Below the pieces are notes generated by a model. The model was not told the DNA's origin. It did not search any database and saw only the letters and a program-made list of their open reading frames with translations. Made by a program: the position numbers and the translations under genes. Below are positions 35,425 to 43,834 of a stretch of 64,000 nucleotides of DNA, in pieces. How positions within the stretch are numbered: the first letter of the stretch is position 1; each line of letters begins with the position of its first letter. The DNA lies in the NCBI RefSeq assembly GCF_025770735.1, contig NZ_JAODPB010000001.1, positions 310,001-374,000 of the forward strand, in the 5' to 3' direction. Source of the DNA: Shouchella tritolerans. Lineage in GTDB: Bacteria > Bacillota > Bacilli > Bacillales > Bacillaceae_D.

Positions 35425-35755
35425 ACTACGCTCCTCCTCCAATGTATACAATTGATTATAGAAGTGAACTCTACTCCAACAATACTGCCCGTTCCTTTAA
35501 GCCTTTTTACAATCTCTTATCTATAATAAGAACGTATACATGATGGATGCTAATGACCAAGTTCCCTGAAAAGAATAGGTAGGAAGCATGCTTCAGCCGT
35601 AATCACGTTGAAGGTTTGTTTTACCGGTTTAATCTATTGGTTCTTTAGAACTATACAAAAAGGATGAACTTGCGGGCGTAAAGACCTATGAGACAACAAC
35701 AGACAATTCTTTCCTTCGTTGCGTTAATGGAGAGCGGGGATGGAGGGGAATGCGG
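35425..35755. other. Non-coding stretch beyond the pseudogene
   Basis: Upstream region of the decayed gene on the minus strand. No convincing gene, repeat or hairpin seen. Confidence 0.5.
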
Positions 35756-35792
35756 AAAAAAAGGCGCTCAAATGTAATCTCATTTGAGCGCC
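35756..35792 (-). terminator. Terminator of the LCP-TPR transcript
   Basis: GGCGCTCAAATG (35763-35774) and CATTTGAGCGCC (35781-35792), 6-base loop; on the minus strand the stem runs into seven T (35756-35762 are A on plus). Ends the TPR gene 9 bases after its stop. Confidence 0.93.
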
Positions 35793-35800
35793 TCTGGCCA

Positions 35801-36289
35801 TTACTGATCCCAGACGGTATCAAGTTTATCTGCGTAAAAACGAATCGCTTTTTCATAGCTCTTTAAGGCAGTGTCATTTGTCGTATTAGCAATGGTATGC
35901 AAGAGCCGTTCCATTGCTTCTTTGTGCTTGCTGTTGTTGTATAATGCCATTGCTAAAAAAACTGGCAATGTGTTGCTATGCGGAAAGAGCGAGCAGCCTT
36001 TACTCAACGTTTTTTCCGCCTTGTCATACTCGCCAAGCACACGGTATGTGCTGCCGAGGCCTAAAAGGGCGCCTTCTAAATCATCGCCTGTTAACCCTAA
36101 GGCAATCGCCTGTTCATAATGAGGAACAGCTTGGCGCTCTTTCCCTAGCCGATCAAGGCTAGAGGCATAGTAGTAGTGGGAGAGGGGGTCATTGGGCTGC
36201 TCAGCAAGCAAAGCGGCAAATGTTTCTTGCGACGCTTCTAACTTCCCTGCTGCTTGTAAAGAGAATGCTTTTTTTGCCAGTGGATGCAT
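35801..36289 (-). CDS. Tetratricopeptide repeat protein (TPR_5 type)
   Basis: 162-residue soluble all-helical protein of the TPR_5 group. Repeats: AKKAFSLQAAGKLEASQETFAALLAEQPND, PLSHYYYASSLDRLGKERQAVPHYEQAIAL, GALLGLGSTYRVLGEYDKAEKTLSKGCSLFP and a fourth ALYNNSKHKEAMERLLHTIAN, each with the small/aromatic TPR pattern. Start ATG behind AAGGAGGG. It lies 30 bases after the LCP gene in the same transcript. A scaffold role is likely; partner unknown. Confidence 0.85.
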   Translation of the reverse strand: MHPLAKKAFSLQAAGKLEASQETFAALLAEQPNDPLSHYYYASSLDRLGKERQAVPHYEQAIALGLTGDDLEGALLGLGSTYRVLGEYDKAEKTLSKGCSLFPHSNTLPVFLAMALYNNSKHKEAMERLLHTIANTTNDTALKSYEKAIRFYADKLDTVWDQ

Positions 36290-36319
36290 CCCATCCCTCC
36301 TTGTATAAAGGAATTTAGC

Positions 36320-37243
36320 TTATTCGAGTCCCAAGTGTGATAGCATTTCACTTCGCACGCGGGCTTTTTCTTCATCGCTGACAATCGCATACCAAATGCC
36401 GTCAATCGTTTCCCCTGTATAGGAAACTTCGATTTGTTCGGTTGAACCGAGAGCAGGGCGGTATTCAGACTGGTAGTCCCACATGGCATCTAATGATAAG
36501 TCTGTCCGGACAGTGGTGCCGAGCACATCTAGAATCTCGCCGACTTTTGTAATCGAGCCGAGAGAGGCGGATTCTTGCATGAGTGCGTCAATAATGTCTC
36601 GTTGTCTGTTGGCTCGTCCGGCATCGCCGCGAGGATCGTCATAACGCATGCGTGTGTACTTAAGCGCCTCTTCTCCGTTTAACTCAATCGTTCCTTCAGG
36701 GAAATGAGAACCATCCATTCCAAACTCAAAATCATTGTAAACCGTGACGCCGCCAAAAGCATCAATTAAACGTTCAAATCCAGCCATATTAATACTAGCG
36801 TAATGGTCAATTGGTATGCCATACGCTTCTTCAATTGAATCAATCAGCATTTGTGCGCCGCCATATGCATGAGCGTGGTTGATTTTTTCCACCGTGCCGC
36901 GACCAACAATTTCTGCTCGGGTATCACGAGGAATGCTAACCATTTTCGTTGTACCTTCTGCTGGGTTTAACGTCAGTACCATGATGGAGTCGGCTCGGCC
37001 AACAACTTCGTCTTCGCGGCCTTCTGTCAAATCCACTCCAGCAAGAAGAATCGACATTGGTTCTCCGACTTGAAGGCCAGCGGGGCGAAGGGGTGAAGCG
37101 CCTTCGCGGTTTGGAAGAGGGTCATACATTTCATTGGCTGTATGGCGGATGTCGTTGTACAAATAGACACCGTAAGCAATCACGCTCAGAAACAGGAGCC
37201 CGAAAATAAGGGCGATGACTTTTAAAACAGTTTTCTTTTTCAT
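36320..37243 (-). CDS. LytR-CpsA-Psr family glycopolymer transferase
   Basis: 307-residue LCP enzyme, second in this window. N-terminal helix (about residues 7-28), then SILLAGVDLTEGREDEVVGRADSIMVLTL, SIPRDTRAEIVGRGTVEKINHAHAYGG, DHYASINMAGFERLIDAFGGVTVYND and YTRMRYDDPRGDAGRANRQRDIIDAL. Catalytic Arg and Asp residues for pyrophosphate lipid are present. Divergent from, and about 300 bases away from, the capsule-type tyrosine kinase operon, so it may attach that polysaccharide to the wall. The ribosome site before the ATG is poor, only AAAGGCG at some distance, suggesting low translation. Confidence 0.92.
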   Translation of the reverse strand: MKKKTVLKVIALIFGLLFLSVIAYGVYLYNDIRHTANEMYDPLPNREGASPLRPAGLQVGEPMSILLAGVDLTEGREDEVVGRADSIMVLTLNPAEGTTKMVSIPRDTRAEIVGRGTVEKINHAHAYGGAQMLIDSIEEAYGIPIDHYASINMAGFERLIDAFGGVTVYNDFEFGMDGSHFPEGTIELNGEEALKYTRMRYDDPRGDAGRANRQRDIIDALMQESASLGSITKVGEILDVLGTTVRTDLSLDAMWDYQSEYRPALGSTEQIEVSYTGETIDGIWYAIVSDEEKARVRSEMLSHLGLE

Positions 37244-37540
37244 AATAAGGATAACGCCTTTCTAATTGAAGATATGGAAATAGGCAACTACTTTCTTAAT
37301 AGGATAATTAATTTACTATCATTCCACAACCCTATCTTTTTGTATTTTTAAGTGAAAAATAAAATTGATAGAATTGAACTTTTAGTCGTGGGCCTTAAGA
37401 CCTGTTTATTGGCGGAAAAGTAGGAAAACGAGGGACTAAAGTTTCTTGGAGATAAGCTAGATTTCAGGGTAATTTCTTTGCAAATTATGATATAATTCGT
37501 AAAGAGTCAGGGAAGTGACGTCTAGGAGGTATATAAACAA

Positions 37541-38242
37541 ATGGAAGAAACCATAAGTTTGAAAGAAATCTTTCAAACATTGAAACAAAGATGGCGGCTC
37601 CTTGTGGCCATTCCGCTCTTTGCTATGCTCGTGAGCGCGATTGTCAGCTCGTTTGTGCTGACGCCCATGTATGAACGTTCTACGCAGCTTCTCGTGAACC
37701 AGGCTGTTCCAGAAGGGCAACTAAACCAGCAAGTCGTCCGCAACAATCTCGAACTGATCGATACATATAGCGAGATTATTAAAAGTCCAAGAATTTTAAA
37801 TGAAGTCATTGAGACTGAAGGACTTGACATGACTTACGGCGATTTAGAAGCGGCCGTTTCCGTTGGTAGCCAAAGCAACTCACAAGTGGTGACGATTACG
37901 GTCGAGTCAGAAAGCCCGGCTGATGCCACACTTTTGACGAATAGCATTGCGACTGTTTTTCAAGAGCAAATTCCCGATATTATGAGCATCGACAATGTTA
38001 GCATTCTTTCGGAAGCAGAAATTGGCGAAGACCCAACGCCAGTCAGCCCAAAACCGTTGTTAAATATGGCGATTGCTTTTGTTGTCGGCCTTATGGCTGC
38101 GGTCGGTTTGGCCTTTTTGCTTGAATACTTGGATACGACAATAAAAACGGAAAAAGACATCGAAAACATCATTGATTTGCCTGTTCTTGGCGCTGTCTCT
38201 AATATGGAAAGCGTCGATGCGGCTGCAAAAAAGACGTCTTAG
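37541..38242 (+). CDS. Capsular polysaccharide co-polymerase / kinase activator (Wzz, YveK type)
   Basis: 233-residue membrane protein of the Wzz/CapA/YwqC group. Two helices: about residues 20-42 and 177-198, with an extracytoplasmic domain between. The N-terminal ETISLKEIFQTLKQRW and the proline-rich SPKPLLNMAIAFVVGLMAAVGLAFLLEYLDTTIKTEKDIE just before and after helix 2 are diagnostic; the C-terminal cytosolic tail activates the cognate tyrosine kinase. Start follows TAGGAGG. A TATAAT at 37491-37496 upstream is a likely -10. Next gene 21 bases later. Confidence 0.9.
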   Translation: MEETISLKEIFQTLKQRWRLLVAIPLFAMLVSAIVSSFVLTPMYERSTQLLVNQAVPEGQLNQQVVRNNLELIDTYSEIIKSPRILNEVIETEGLDMTYGDLEAAVSVGSQSNSQVVTITVESESPADATLLTNSIATVFQEQIPDIMSIDNVSILSEAEIGEDPTPVSPKPLLNMAIAFVVGLMAAVGLAFLLEYLDTTIKTEKDIENIIDLPVLGAVSNMESVDAAAKKTS

Positions 38243-38263
38243 ATTTTAGGAAGCAGGTGACTT

Positions 38264-38959
38264 ATGGCACGTCTAACACGCACGAAGAAAAAGCCAGTCC
38301 AGAAAAAACGGCAACTAATTGCCGATGTAAATCGACGTTCACCCATTACTGAACAATACCGCACGATCCGGACGAACATTGAATATTCGGCAGTTGACAC
38401 GGAAATTAAATCGCTGCTTGTCACATCTGCTGGCCCCGGGGAGGGGAAATCAACAACGGCATCCAACTTAGCTGTTGTCATCGCCCAAAATGGGCAAACG
38501 GTCTTGCTTATTGACGCAGATATGAGAAAGCCGACGGCTCATTATACATTTGGGCTCATGAACAACCGTGGGTTGACGAATGTACTGACACGCCAACAAA
38601 AGCAGGACGATGTGATTCAGGAAACAAACGTCGAGAATGTTTCCCTGTTGACTTGCGGCCCGATCCCGCCTAACCCGGCTGAATTGTTAAACTCCAAAAT
38701 GATGGAGCTTGTTTTACAAGAAGCAAGAGATAAATATGATATGGTTATTTTGGACACGCCTCCTGTAATGGCTGTTGCCGATGCGCAAATCCTCGCCAAC
38801 AAAGTCGATGGCACCATTATTGTCACGTCAAGCGGCAAGACAGACAGGGAGCAGTTGCAAAAAACGAAAGAAAACCTCGTCAAGGCGAATGCTCATTTGC
38901 TTGGCGTCGTGTTAAACAATAAACCAGTTGACGATACAACCTATTATTATTACAAATAA
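38264..38959 (+). CDS. CpsD/CapB-type protein tyrosine kinase
   Basis: 231-residue BY-kinase. Walker A is TSAGPGEGKSTTASNLAVVIAQNG; Walker A-prime is TVLLIDADMRKP; Walker B is MVILDTPPVM. The C-terminal autophosphorylation cluster is DDTTYYYYK, four adjacent tyrosines. It works with the membrane activator encoded just upstream and the PHP phosphatase encoded downstream to regulate exopolysaccharide chain length and other targets. Similar to B. subtilis PtkA/EpsB and S. pneumoniae CpsD. Short N-terminal basic tail is normal. Confidence 0.94.
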   Translation: MARLTRTKKKPVQKKRQLIADVNRRSPITEQYRTIRTNIEYSAVDTEIKSLLVTSAGPGEGKSTTASNLAVVIAQNGQTVLLIDADMRKPTAHYTFGLMNNRGLTNVLTRQQKQDDVIQETNVENVSLLTCGPIPPNPAELLNSKMMELVLQEARDKYDMVILDTPPVMAVADAQILANKVDGTIIVTSSGKTDREQLQKTKENLVKANAHLLGVVLNNKPVDDTTYYYYK

Positions 38960-39023
38960 CGAAAAAGTTGCGATTGCTTTTGCCAGTTGAGCCAGCTTAG
39001 CTTCATGAAAGGAGGGGAAGCGA

Positions 39024-39794
39024 ATGATTGATATCCATTGCCATATTCTCCCCGGTCTAGACGATGGGGCGCAAACACGTGAAGACAGCTTGACGATGGC
39101 CCGCGAAGCCGTAAAAGAAGGGATTTCTAAAATCATTGCCACCCCCCATCACCAACACCCGTCTTTTCAAAATGATGGTTCTTCCGTCCGCAAAGCAGTG
39201 ACTGCCCTAAACAGTGATTTACAGGCAGCAGGCATAGATCTTATGATTCGACCAGGGCAGGAACTCCGCCTCTATGGCGAGATGACCCAGGGGCTGGCCA
39301 GCGGGACTGGCCTTGCACTGGCCGACAGCAAATATGTACTGATTGAATTCCCGAGTTCAGAAGTGCCTGCTTATTCAGCGAGGCTGCTTTATGAAATAGG
39401 CAGTGAAGGGTATATTCCCGTTATTGCCCATCCAGAACGGAATAAAGTATTCAAGGAAGATCCAGATAAACTCTATGAACTTGTTAAAAATGGCGCTCTT
39501 ACCCAGCTTACTTCTTCCAGTGTGACAGGCTACTTTGGTAAAGACATCGCTACCTTTAGCATGGAGCTTGTCGAAGCCAACCTCGTTCACGTGCTAGCTT
39601 CAGATGCCCACAATTTAGTGAACCGCACATTCCGGATGCAGGAAGCGTTCCACGTATTGGAGGAACAATACGGCCAAGACCTTGTTTACAGCTATCAAGA
39701 AAATGCCCGCCTTATTGCTGAAGACAAGCATGTGTACCTTGAGCCGCCAGAACGGGTCGTAAAAAAACGAAAAAAATGGCTAGGTTTGTTTTAA
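39024..39794 (+). CDS. PHP-type protein tyrosine phosphatase (CpsB/YwqE family)
   Basis: 256-residue Mn-dependent phosphatase that dephosphorylates the BY-kinase. Metal-binding motifs: MIDIHCHILPGLDDGA, ATPHHQHPSF, RPGQELRLYGE, VIAHPERN and LASDAHN. Closely matches B. subtilis YwqE/PtpZ in length. Starts behind AAAGGAGGGG 64 bases after the kinase. No glycosyltransferase or flippase gene follows, so the kinase module stands alone in this window. Confidence 0.94.
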   Translation: MIDIHCHILPGLDDGAQTREDSLTMAREAVKEGISKIIATPHHQHPSFQNDGSSVRKAVTALNSDLQAAGIDLMIRPGQELRLYGEMTQGLASGTGLALADSKYVLIEFPSSEVPAYSARLLYEIGSEGYIPVIAHPERNKVFKEDPDKLYELVKNGALTQLTSSSVTGYFGKDIATFSMELVEANLVHVLASDAHNLVNRTFRMQEAFHVLEEQYGQDLVYSYQENARLIAEDKHVYLEPPERVVKKRKKWLGLF

Positions 39795-39832
39795 TTTAGA
39801 AAGTTGCTTGTAAGAGTGGGAAACATTTAGTC

Positions 39833-39970
39833 CAGACGGATAGGAAGCGCTTGTCAGACGAGAAGTGAAGCCGAAGGAAGATGCGAACTGCAATTTGCCC
39901 ATGAAACGATCGTTTCAAAGCATCTGAGCGCGGTAAACGGCGACATATGCAAGCATTTATCTACAATCTG
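39833..39970. repeat. Dispersed palindromic repeat, copy D (full length)
   Basis: Left end CAGACGGATAGGAAGCGC, TTGTCAGACGAG, GAAGATGCGAA; right end ATGCAAGCATTTATCTAC AATCTG. Same layout as copy A at about 138 bases, more diverged. The interior also has AAACGATCGTTT, a perfect 12-base palindrome. It ends right where the next terminator starts. Confidence 0.75.
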
Positions 39971-39971
39971 A

Positions 39972-39997
39972 AGCTGCCTGTAGTGGCGGCTTTTTTT
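39972..39997 (+). terminator. Terminator of the tyrosine kinase operon
   Basis: AGCTGCC (39972-39978), loop TGTAGT, GGCGGCT (39985-39991), then seven T. Confidence 0.88.
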
Positions 39998-40003
39998 ATG
40001 GAT

Positions 40004-40031
40004 AAAAAAAGCCGCCGGATTGTCCGACGGC
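40004..40031 (-). terminator. Terminator of the minus-strand membrane-protein operon
   Basis: On the minus strand GCCGTCGGA, CAA, TCCGGCGGC, then seven T. It abuts the plus-strand terminator; the two share a GGC-rich stem theme. Confidence 0.88.
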
Positions 40032-40105
40032 AGGTGGGGGATACGTGTTATTTAGTATATCCACTAAATAAGAGGCTATACATGGTAATCGTTATTTTCA
40101 CCATT

Positions 40106-40555
40106 TTATATGATTCCTTGATAACGCAAAATGATTTCAGCGATAATCGCTGAGCCGATTAGTGTGCCAAAAAGAACGAGTAAACAAACGACCATTGCTT
40201 TCCAACCGATCGCGGCAAAGTCAGCCCATGAACGGCCTATGGCAATCCCAGCATAAGCGAGTATCGGTGTGGCAATGGAAAGAAGTTGGATGTGGGATGT
40301 AAACTCAATGACGAGTGGGCCCCACGGCGTCTCTGGTAAAGACAATACGATGCCAATGACAATGATATAAACGACGCTAGGAATAGGGAAAGGCAGCGAT
40401 TTTCCAAGAACTTGCCCAACACAGGCAATCACGATTAAAAGAAGCATGCCTAAGGCAGCCTCGCCAGAGAATGCTTGGTAGCCAAGCCAATTGCCAATAA
40501 AAGCAACAAGACCAACAATAAAGAAGAGAATAATCGATTCTTGGATGGACTTCAT
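40106..40555 (-). CDS. Small integral membrane protein paired with DUF3100 protein
   Basis: 149-residue hydrophobic protein, four or five predicted helices. Contains IACVGQVLGKSLPFPIPSVVYIIVIGIVLSLP and ATPILAYAGIAIGRSWADFAAIGWKAMVVCL, resembling half-size DUF340/LysO-type transporter domains; the symmetry of GQVLGKSLP and GIAIGRSW is notable. It begins immediately after the stop codon of the DUF3100 gene (stop TAA adjoins the ATG), so the two are probably subunits of one transporter. Substrate unknown; the adjacent dehydrogenases suggest an organic acid. Confidence 0.65.
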   Translation of the reverse strand: MKSIQESIILFFIVGLVAFIGNWLGYQAFSGEAALGMLLLIVIACVGQVLGKSLPFPIPSVVYIIVIGIVLSLPETPWGPLVIEFTSHIQLLSIATPILAYAGIAIGRSWADFAAIGWKAMVVCLLVLFGTLIGSAIIAEIILRYQGII

Positions 40556-41350
40556 TTATGGTCTGTCTCCTTTCAAACGCCTAAACAGCGCATACAACTT
40601 TTCTGTTAACGGCAAGGCAATGAAGACGCTCACAAATAAACCGGTACCATAGGTGAGTAGGTTGCTTGCGCCAGCGAAAGCAATAATTTGTGTCTCATAT
40701 TCTGGATAAGCAGCAATGAGTGACCCGCTTGCTGCTGCCATCATACTGCCGCTACCAACGCCAGAAGCCATCGCCAATGATAAAGGATGGAGTGGAGTGA
40801 AAGTAGCTAAAAAACCAGAGACAAGTCCATAAAAAAGAGCGCCAAAAACAGTGCCAAAAACGTAAATTGTTGTAACACCCTTGCCTTCTGGAGAGTCAAA
40901 GCCGAATTTGTCATAAATAATCCCTAAATTGGGCTCTCGTCCGATGGAATGGGTCATGCCAATGCTTTCCCGCTTCATTCCAAGCAGTAAAACGGCAACG
41001 GGCAACGCTATAAAGAGGGTGCCAAAATTGCCGATTTCTTGTAATAGCAAGGCGGGGCCAGCAGCAATAACATTTTTTAAGTCGGGCCCTATAGTGACGC
41101 CGATTTTGGCGATCAGCAGCGCTACACTAAGGGTAATGATCGGCTCTGCATGTTTGGACTGTGTTTCTTTAACGAGTGGCGTGAAATACAAGGCCAATCC
41201 GAATACAAGGGCAAACAGCATCGGCAAGAGCATGATCATTCCTGCTCCTAAGCGAATTTCGATCACGCCAATCATTTCTGCAATGACAACAATGCCTAAA
41301 ACGAGTAAGTGAAGCCTCCAGTCGGTGAGGAAAGGTTTTCGTTTATTCAT
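40556..41350 (-). CDS. DUF3100 family membrane protein
   Basis: 264-residue membrane protein of the DUF3100 family, about eight helices. Landmarks: ITLSVALLIAKIGVTIGPDLKNVIAAGPALLLQEIGNFGT, SIGREPNLGIIYDKFGFDSPEGKG and MASGVGSGSMMAAASGSLIAAYPEYETQI. The start is ATG 41350 after AAGGCGGG; an upstream ATG at 41374 has no site. It is a likely transporter with the next gene. It may serve the catabolic cluster that follows on the same strand (upstream, 41451-43760). Confidence 0.75.
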   Translation of the reverse strand: MNKRKPFLTDWRLHLLVLGIVVIAEMIGVIEIRLGAGMIMLLPMLFALVFGLALYFTPLVKETQSKHAEPIITLSVALLIAKIGVTIGPDLKNVIAAGPALLLQEIGNFGTLFIALPVAVLLLGMKRESIGMTHSIGREPNLGIIYDKFGFDSPEGKGVTTIYVFGTVFGALFYGLVSGFLATFTPLHPLSLAMASGVGSGSMMAAASGSLIAAYPEYETQIIAFAGASNLLTYGTGLFVSVFIALPLTEKLYALFRRLKGDRP

Positions 41351-41450
41351 AGTTCCCGCCTTTCTTATGAACATGGCAAATCGATAGCCAAGATAGGGGT
41401 TTCTTAGCAGAACGATTTACAGGTAATGTACGAGAGATTCGGCTAGCCAA

Positions 41451-42302
41451 TTAGTAAACAGCAGTGGCGTCTTTATCGCCTTTGCCTTGATGGAGCGCTG
41501 AGCGGTATAGCTGGTTGACTGTGCCAGCAGCATGCTGGGGCTTTAGCGAATCTTGCGACAACGCCATGTAGAGTTCAAGGTCTTTAGCCATATGCTTCAA
41601 GTAGAACAGCACATTGTCATATGAGCCGGAAATTAAATTTTCGCCAAAAACGTCAAGAACGCGATTATGACCAGAACTTTGTTGGATGATTTCGGCAAGA
41701 AGCCGTCTAGACACGCCATGATCGCTAGCAACAGCCATTGTTTCGCTCAGTAGCGTCGTAATGCCAGCAACAAGCATGTTGTTGCACAGCTTGACTGTTT
41801 GCCCAGCTCCAGAATCGCCTACATACAGAATGGTGTCGCCAAGTATGTCAAGTATCGGTTTTATCTTAAAGTAAGCTTGTTTGTCGCCGCCGACCATGAT
41901 CGTCAGTGTTCCTGTATCGGCTCCAGCAGGACCGCCGCTGACAGGGCAGTCTAGGTAATGAATGCCTTTAGCAGCAGCGGCTTTCTCCATTGCTATGGTC
42001 GTTTGCACATCTGTCGTGCTAAGGTCTAGTAAAAAGCTATCCGGCCGTAAATGACAAAGCAACCCTTGTTTGCCTGCAACTGTGTCAGCAACAATTTTTG
42101 GCGAAGGAAGAGATAGCAAGACATACTTTGCCTTTTTCGCTACAGCATCGCCATTTTGGACAAAGCATGCTCCTTGTTTTTCCAACGGTTCTCGCCATTT
42201 GGACATGTTGTCATAAATATAAACGGTATAGCCGGCGCTCAAAAGGGATGTGGCCATCCCTTTTCCCATTGCGCCACAGCCAATAAGGCCAACTGTTCTC
42301 AT
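41451..42302 (-). CDS. NAD(P)-dependent beta-hydroxyacid dehydrogenase (HIBADH family)
   Basis: 283-residue member of the 3-hydroxyisobutyrate/tartronate semialdehyde reductase family. Rossmann motif GLIGCGAMGKGMATSLLSAG at the N-terminus; substrate motif DCPVSGGPAGADTGTLTIMVGG; catalytic Lys in GAGQTVKLCNNMLVAG (Lys about residue 171). Members interconvert a beta-hydroxy acid and a semialdehyde; the partner aldehyde dehydrogenase, 9 bases upstream, could oxidise the semialdehyde. Exact substrate unknown. Confidence 0.88.
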   Translation of the reverse strand: MRTVGLIGCGAMGKGMATSLLSAGYTVYIYDNMSKWREPLEKQGACFVQNGDAVAKKAKYVLLSLPSPKIVADTVAGKQGLLCHLRPDSFLLDLSTTDVQTTIAMEKAAAAKGIHYLDCPVSGGPAGADTGTLTIMVGGDKQAYFKIKPILDILGDTILYVGDSGAGQTVKLCNNMLVAGITTLLSETMAVASDHGVSRRLLAEIIQQSSGHNRVLDVFGENLISGSYDNVLFYLKHMAKDLELYMALSQDSLKPQHAAGTVNQLYRSALHQGKGDKDATAVY

Positions 42303-42311
42303 CGTTACCTC

Positions 42312-43760
42312 CTAAGGTTTGAGATAGACTGCTTTTGTGTCAATCCAAAAGTCAAGGGCAGTGCTTCCTTGTTCCCGCGGCCCAATGCTTGAGTTTTTCT
42401 TGCCACCGAAAGGCAATTGGTTTTCGTAATGGTTGGAAGGGATGTTAATATGAGTCACCCCTGTTTCGACTCGGCGGACAAATTCATGGGCTTTTTGCAA
42501 ATTGGTTGTATAAATTGCCGAAGAGAGGCCAAAATCTGTCTGATTGGCGACGGCGATCGCTTCTTCAAAAGAATTGACTTCCATTATCGCTACTACCGGA
42601 GCGAACACCTCTTCTTGGGCAATGGTCATTTCTGGCGTAACGCCGCTTAGCACGGTCGGCGCGACGAAATAACCTTTGTCCTTCCCTTCGCCGTAAAGAC
42701 GCTTGCCGCCGCACTCTAACTTCGCCCCTTCTTTGATCGCAACCTCAACATAATGGATGTACTTATGAAGCTGTCTTTCATTGGCAACAGGTCCGTTTTC
42801 TACATTTTCATCAAACCCATCGCCTACGCGAATGGCATTTGCTTTTTCAACGAGTTTGGAGGTAACCGTTTTGGCGATGTTTTTAGGCACGATCACGCGA
42901 GAGGTTCCTGTGCAGCTTTGCCCGTTGTTCAGCAGGCCGCTAATGACGACTCCCGAAACGGCGTTATCCAAGTCGGCATCCTCTAAAATAACGGTCGCGT
43001 TTTTTCCGCCCATCTCCGCTTGCATTTTTCCACCTCGGTTTGTAACAGATCGGCCTAATAGCAAACCAACATCGGAAGAACCAGTGAACGAAATTGCCTT
43101 TAATGTTGGGTTTTCGCCTAATTCCTGTCCCACTTTGTCGCCGTCGCCAGTGACAAGATTCAAAACTCCTTTTGGTGTTCCTGCCTGGATAAACAACTCA
43201 ACGAGCCTCGTGGCAATTTGGACGGTATCGTTATGAGGCTTGTAAACGACTGTATTTCCTGCAATTAAAGCAGGGGCAATTTTATAAATCCCGATACCTA
43301 AAGGAAAATTAAAAGGGGTAATGACGCCAACAGGTCCAAGCGGCTCTTTAATCGTATAAGCAACTGTCTCGGGATTGTTTGCAGGTACAGTCTCTCCTGC
43401 CAGCCTATTTGCAGCACCGCTAAAATGCTTGAGTGCTTGAATAGCTGCGTCTACTTCTTTTCGAGCGGCGGCAATCGTTTTTCCAACTTCCTTTGTGATG
43501 ATTGCTGCCAGTGTGTCTTTTTCTGCTGCTAGTAAAGGCATTAATTGGTAAAGAACGTCTGCCCGTTCAATCGCACTTTTGTTTTTCCAATTTGGAAAAG
43601 CGGCAGCGGCGCTTTTAATGGCGAGCCGAGCATCTTCTGCTGTAGATGCTTGGTAGGCGCCGAGGATTTCATCGTAATTGGCAGGGTTGCGGCCATAAAA
43701 GACATTTCCTGAAATAGACGCTTTCCATTCGCCCCCAATGTAGTTTAAGTATGTTTGCAC
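42312..43760 (-). CDS. Aldehyde dehydrogenase
   Basis: 482-residue NAD(P)-dependent ALDH superfamily enzyme. Visible parts: PFNFPLGIGIYKIAPALIAGNTVVYKPHNDT (cofactor site), FTGSSDVG, catalytic Glu in MQAEMGGKNATVILEDADLDNA and nucleophilic Cys in LNNGQSCTGTSRVIV. Close in style to B. subtilis YcbD (alpha-ketoglutarate semialdehyde dehydrogenase) and other aldonate/semialdehyde ALDHs, but the substrate is unresolved. First gene of a minus-strand operon with the HIBADH-type dehydrogenase. The PucR-type regulator gene ends 75 bases upstream. Confidence 0.9.
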   Translation of the reverse strand: MQTYLNYIGGEWKASISGNVFYGRNPANYDEILGAYQASTAEDARLAIKSAAAAFPNWKNKSAIERADVLYQLMPLLAAEKDTLAAIITKEVGKTIAAARKEVDAAIQALKHFSGAANRLAGETVPANNPETVAYTIKEPLGPVGVITPFNFPLGIGIYKIAPALIAGNTVVYKPHNDTVQIATRLVELFIQAGTPKGVLNLVTGDGDKVGQELGENPTLKAISFTGSSDVGLLLGRSVTNRGGKMQAEMGGKNATVILEDADLDNAVSGVVISGLLNNGQSCTGTSRVIVPKNIAKTVTSKLVEKANAIRVGDGFDENVENGPVANERQLHKYIHYVEVAIKEGAKLECGGKRLYGEGKDKGYFVAPTVLSGVTPEMTIAQEEVFAPVVAIMEVNSFEEAIAVANQTDFGLSSAIYTTNLQKAHEFVRRVETGVTHINIPSNHYENQLPFGGKKNSSIGPREQGSTALDFWIDTKAVYLKP

Positions 43761-43834
43761 GGTATCACCTCAACTTCTTTTGTTTGCTTACCTATGATTA
43801 TAATATTCTGACGAAACAAGCGGGATATGGAGGT

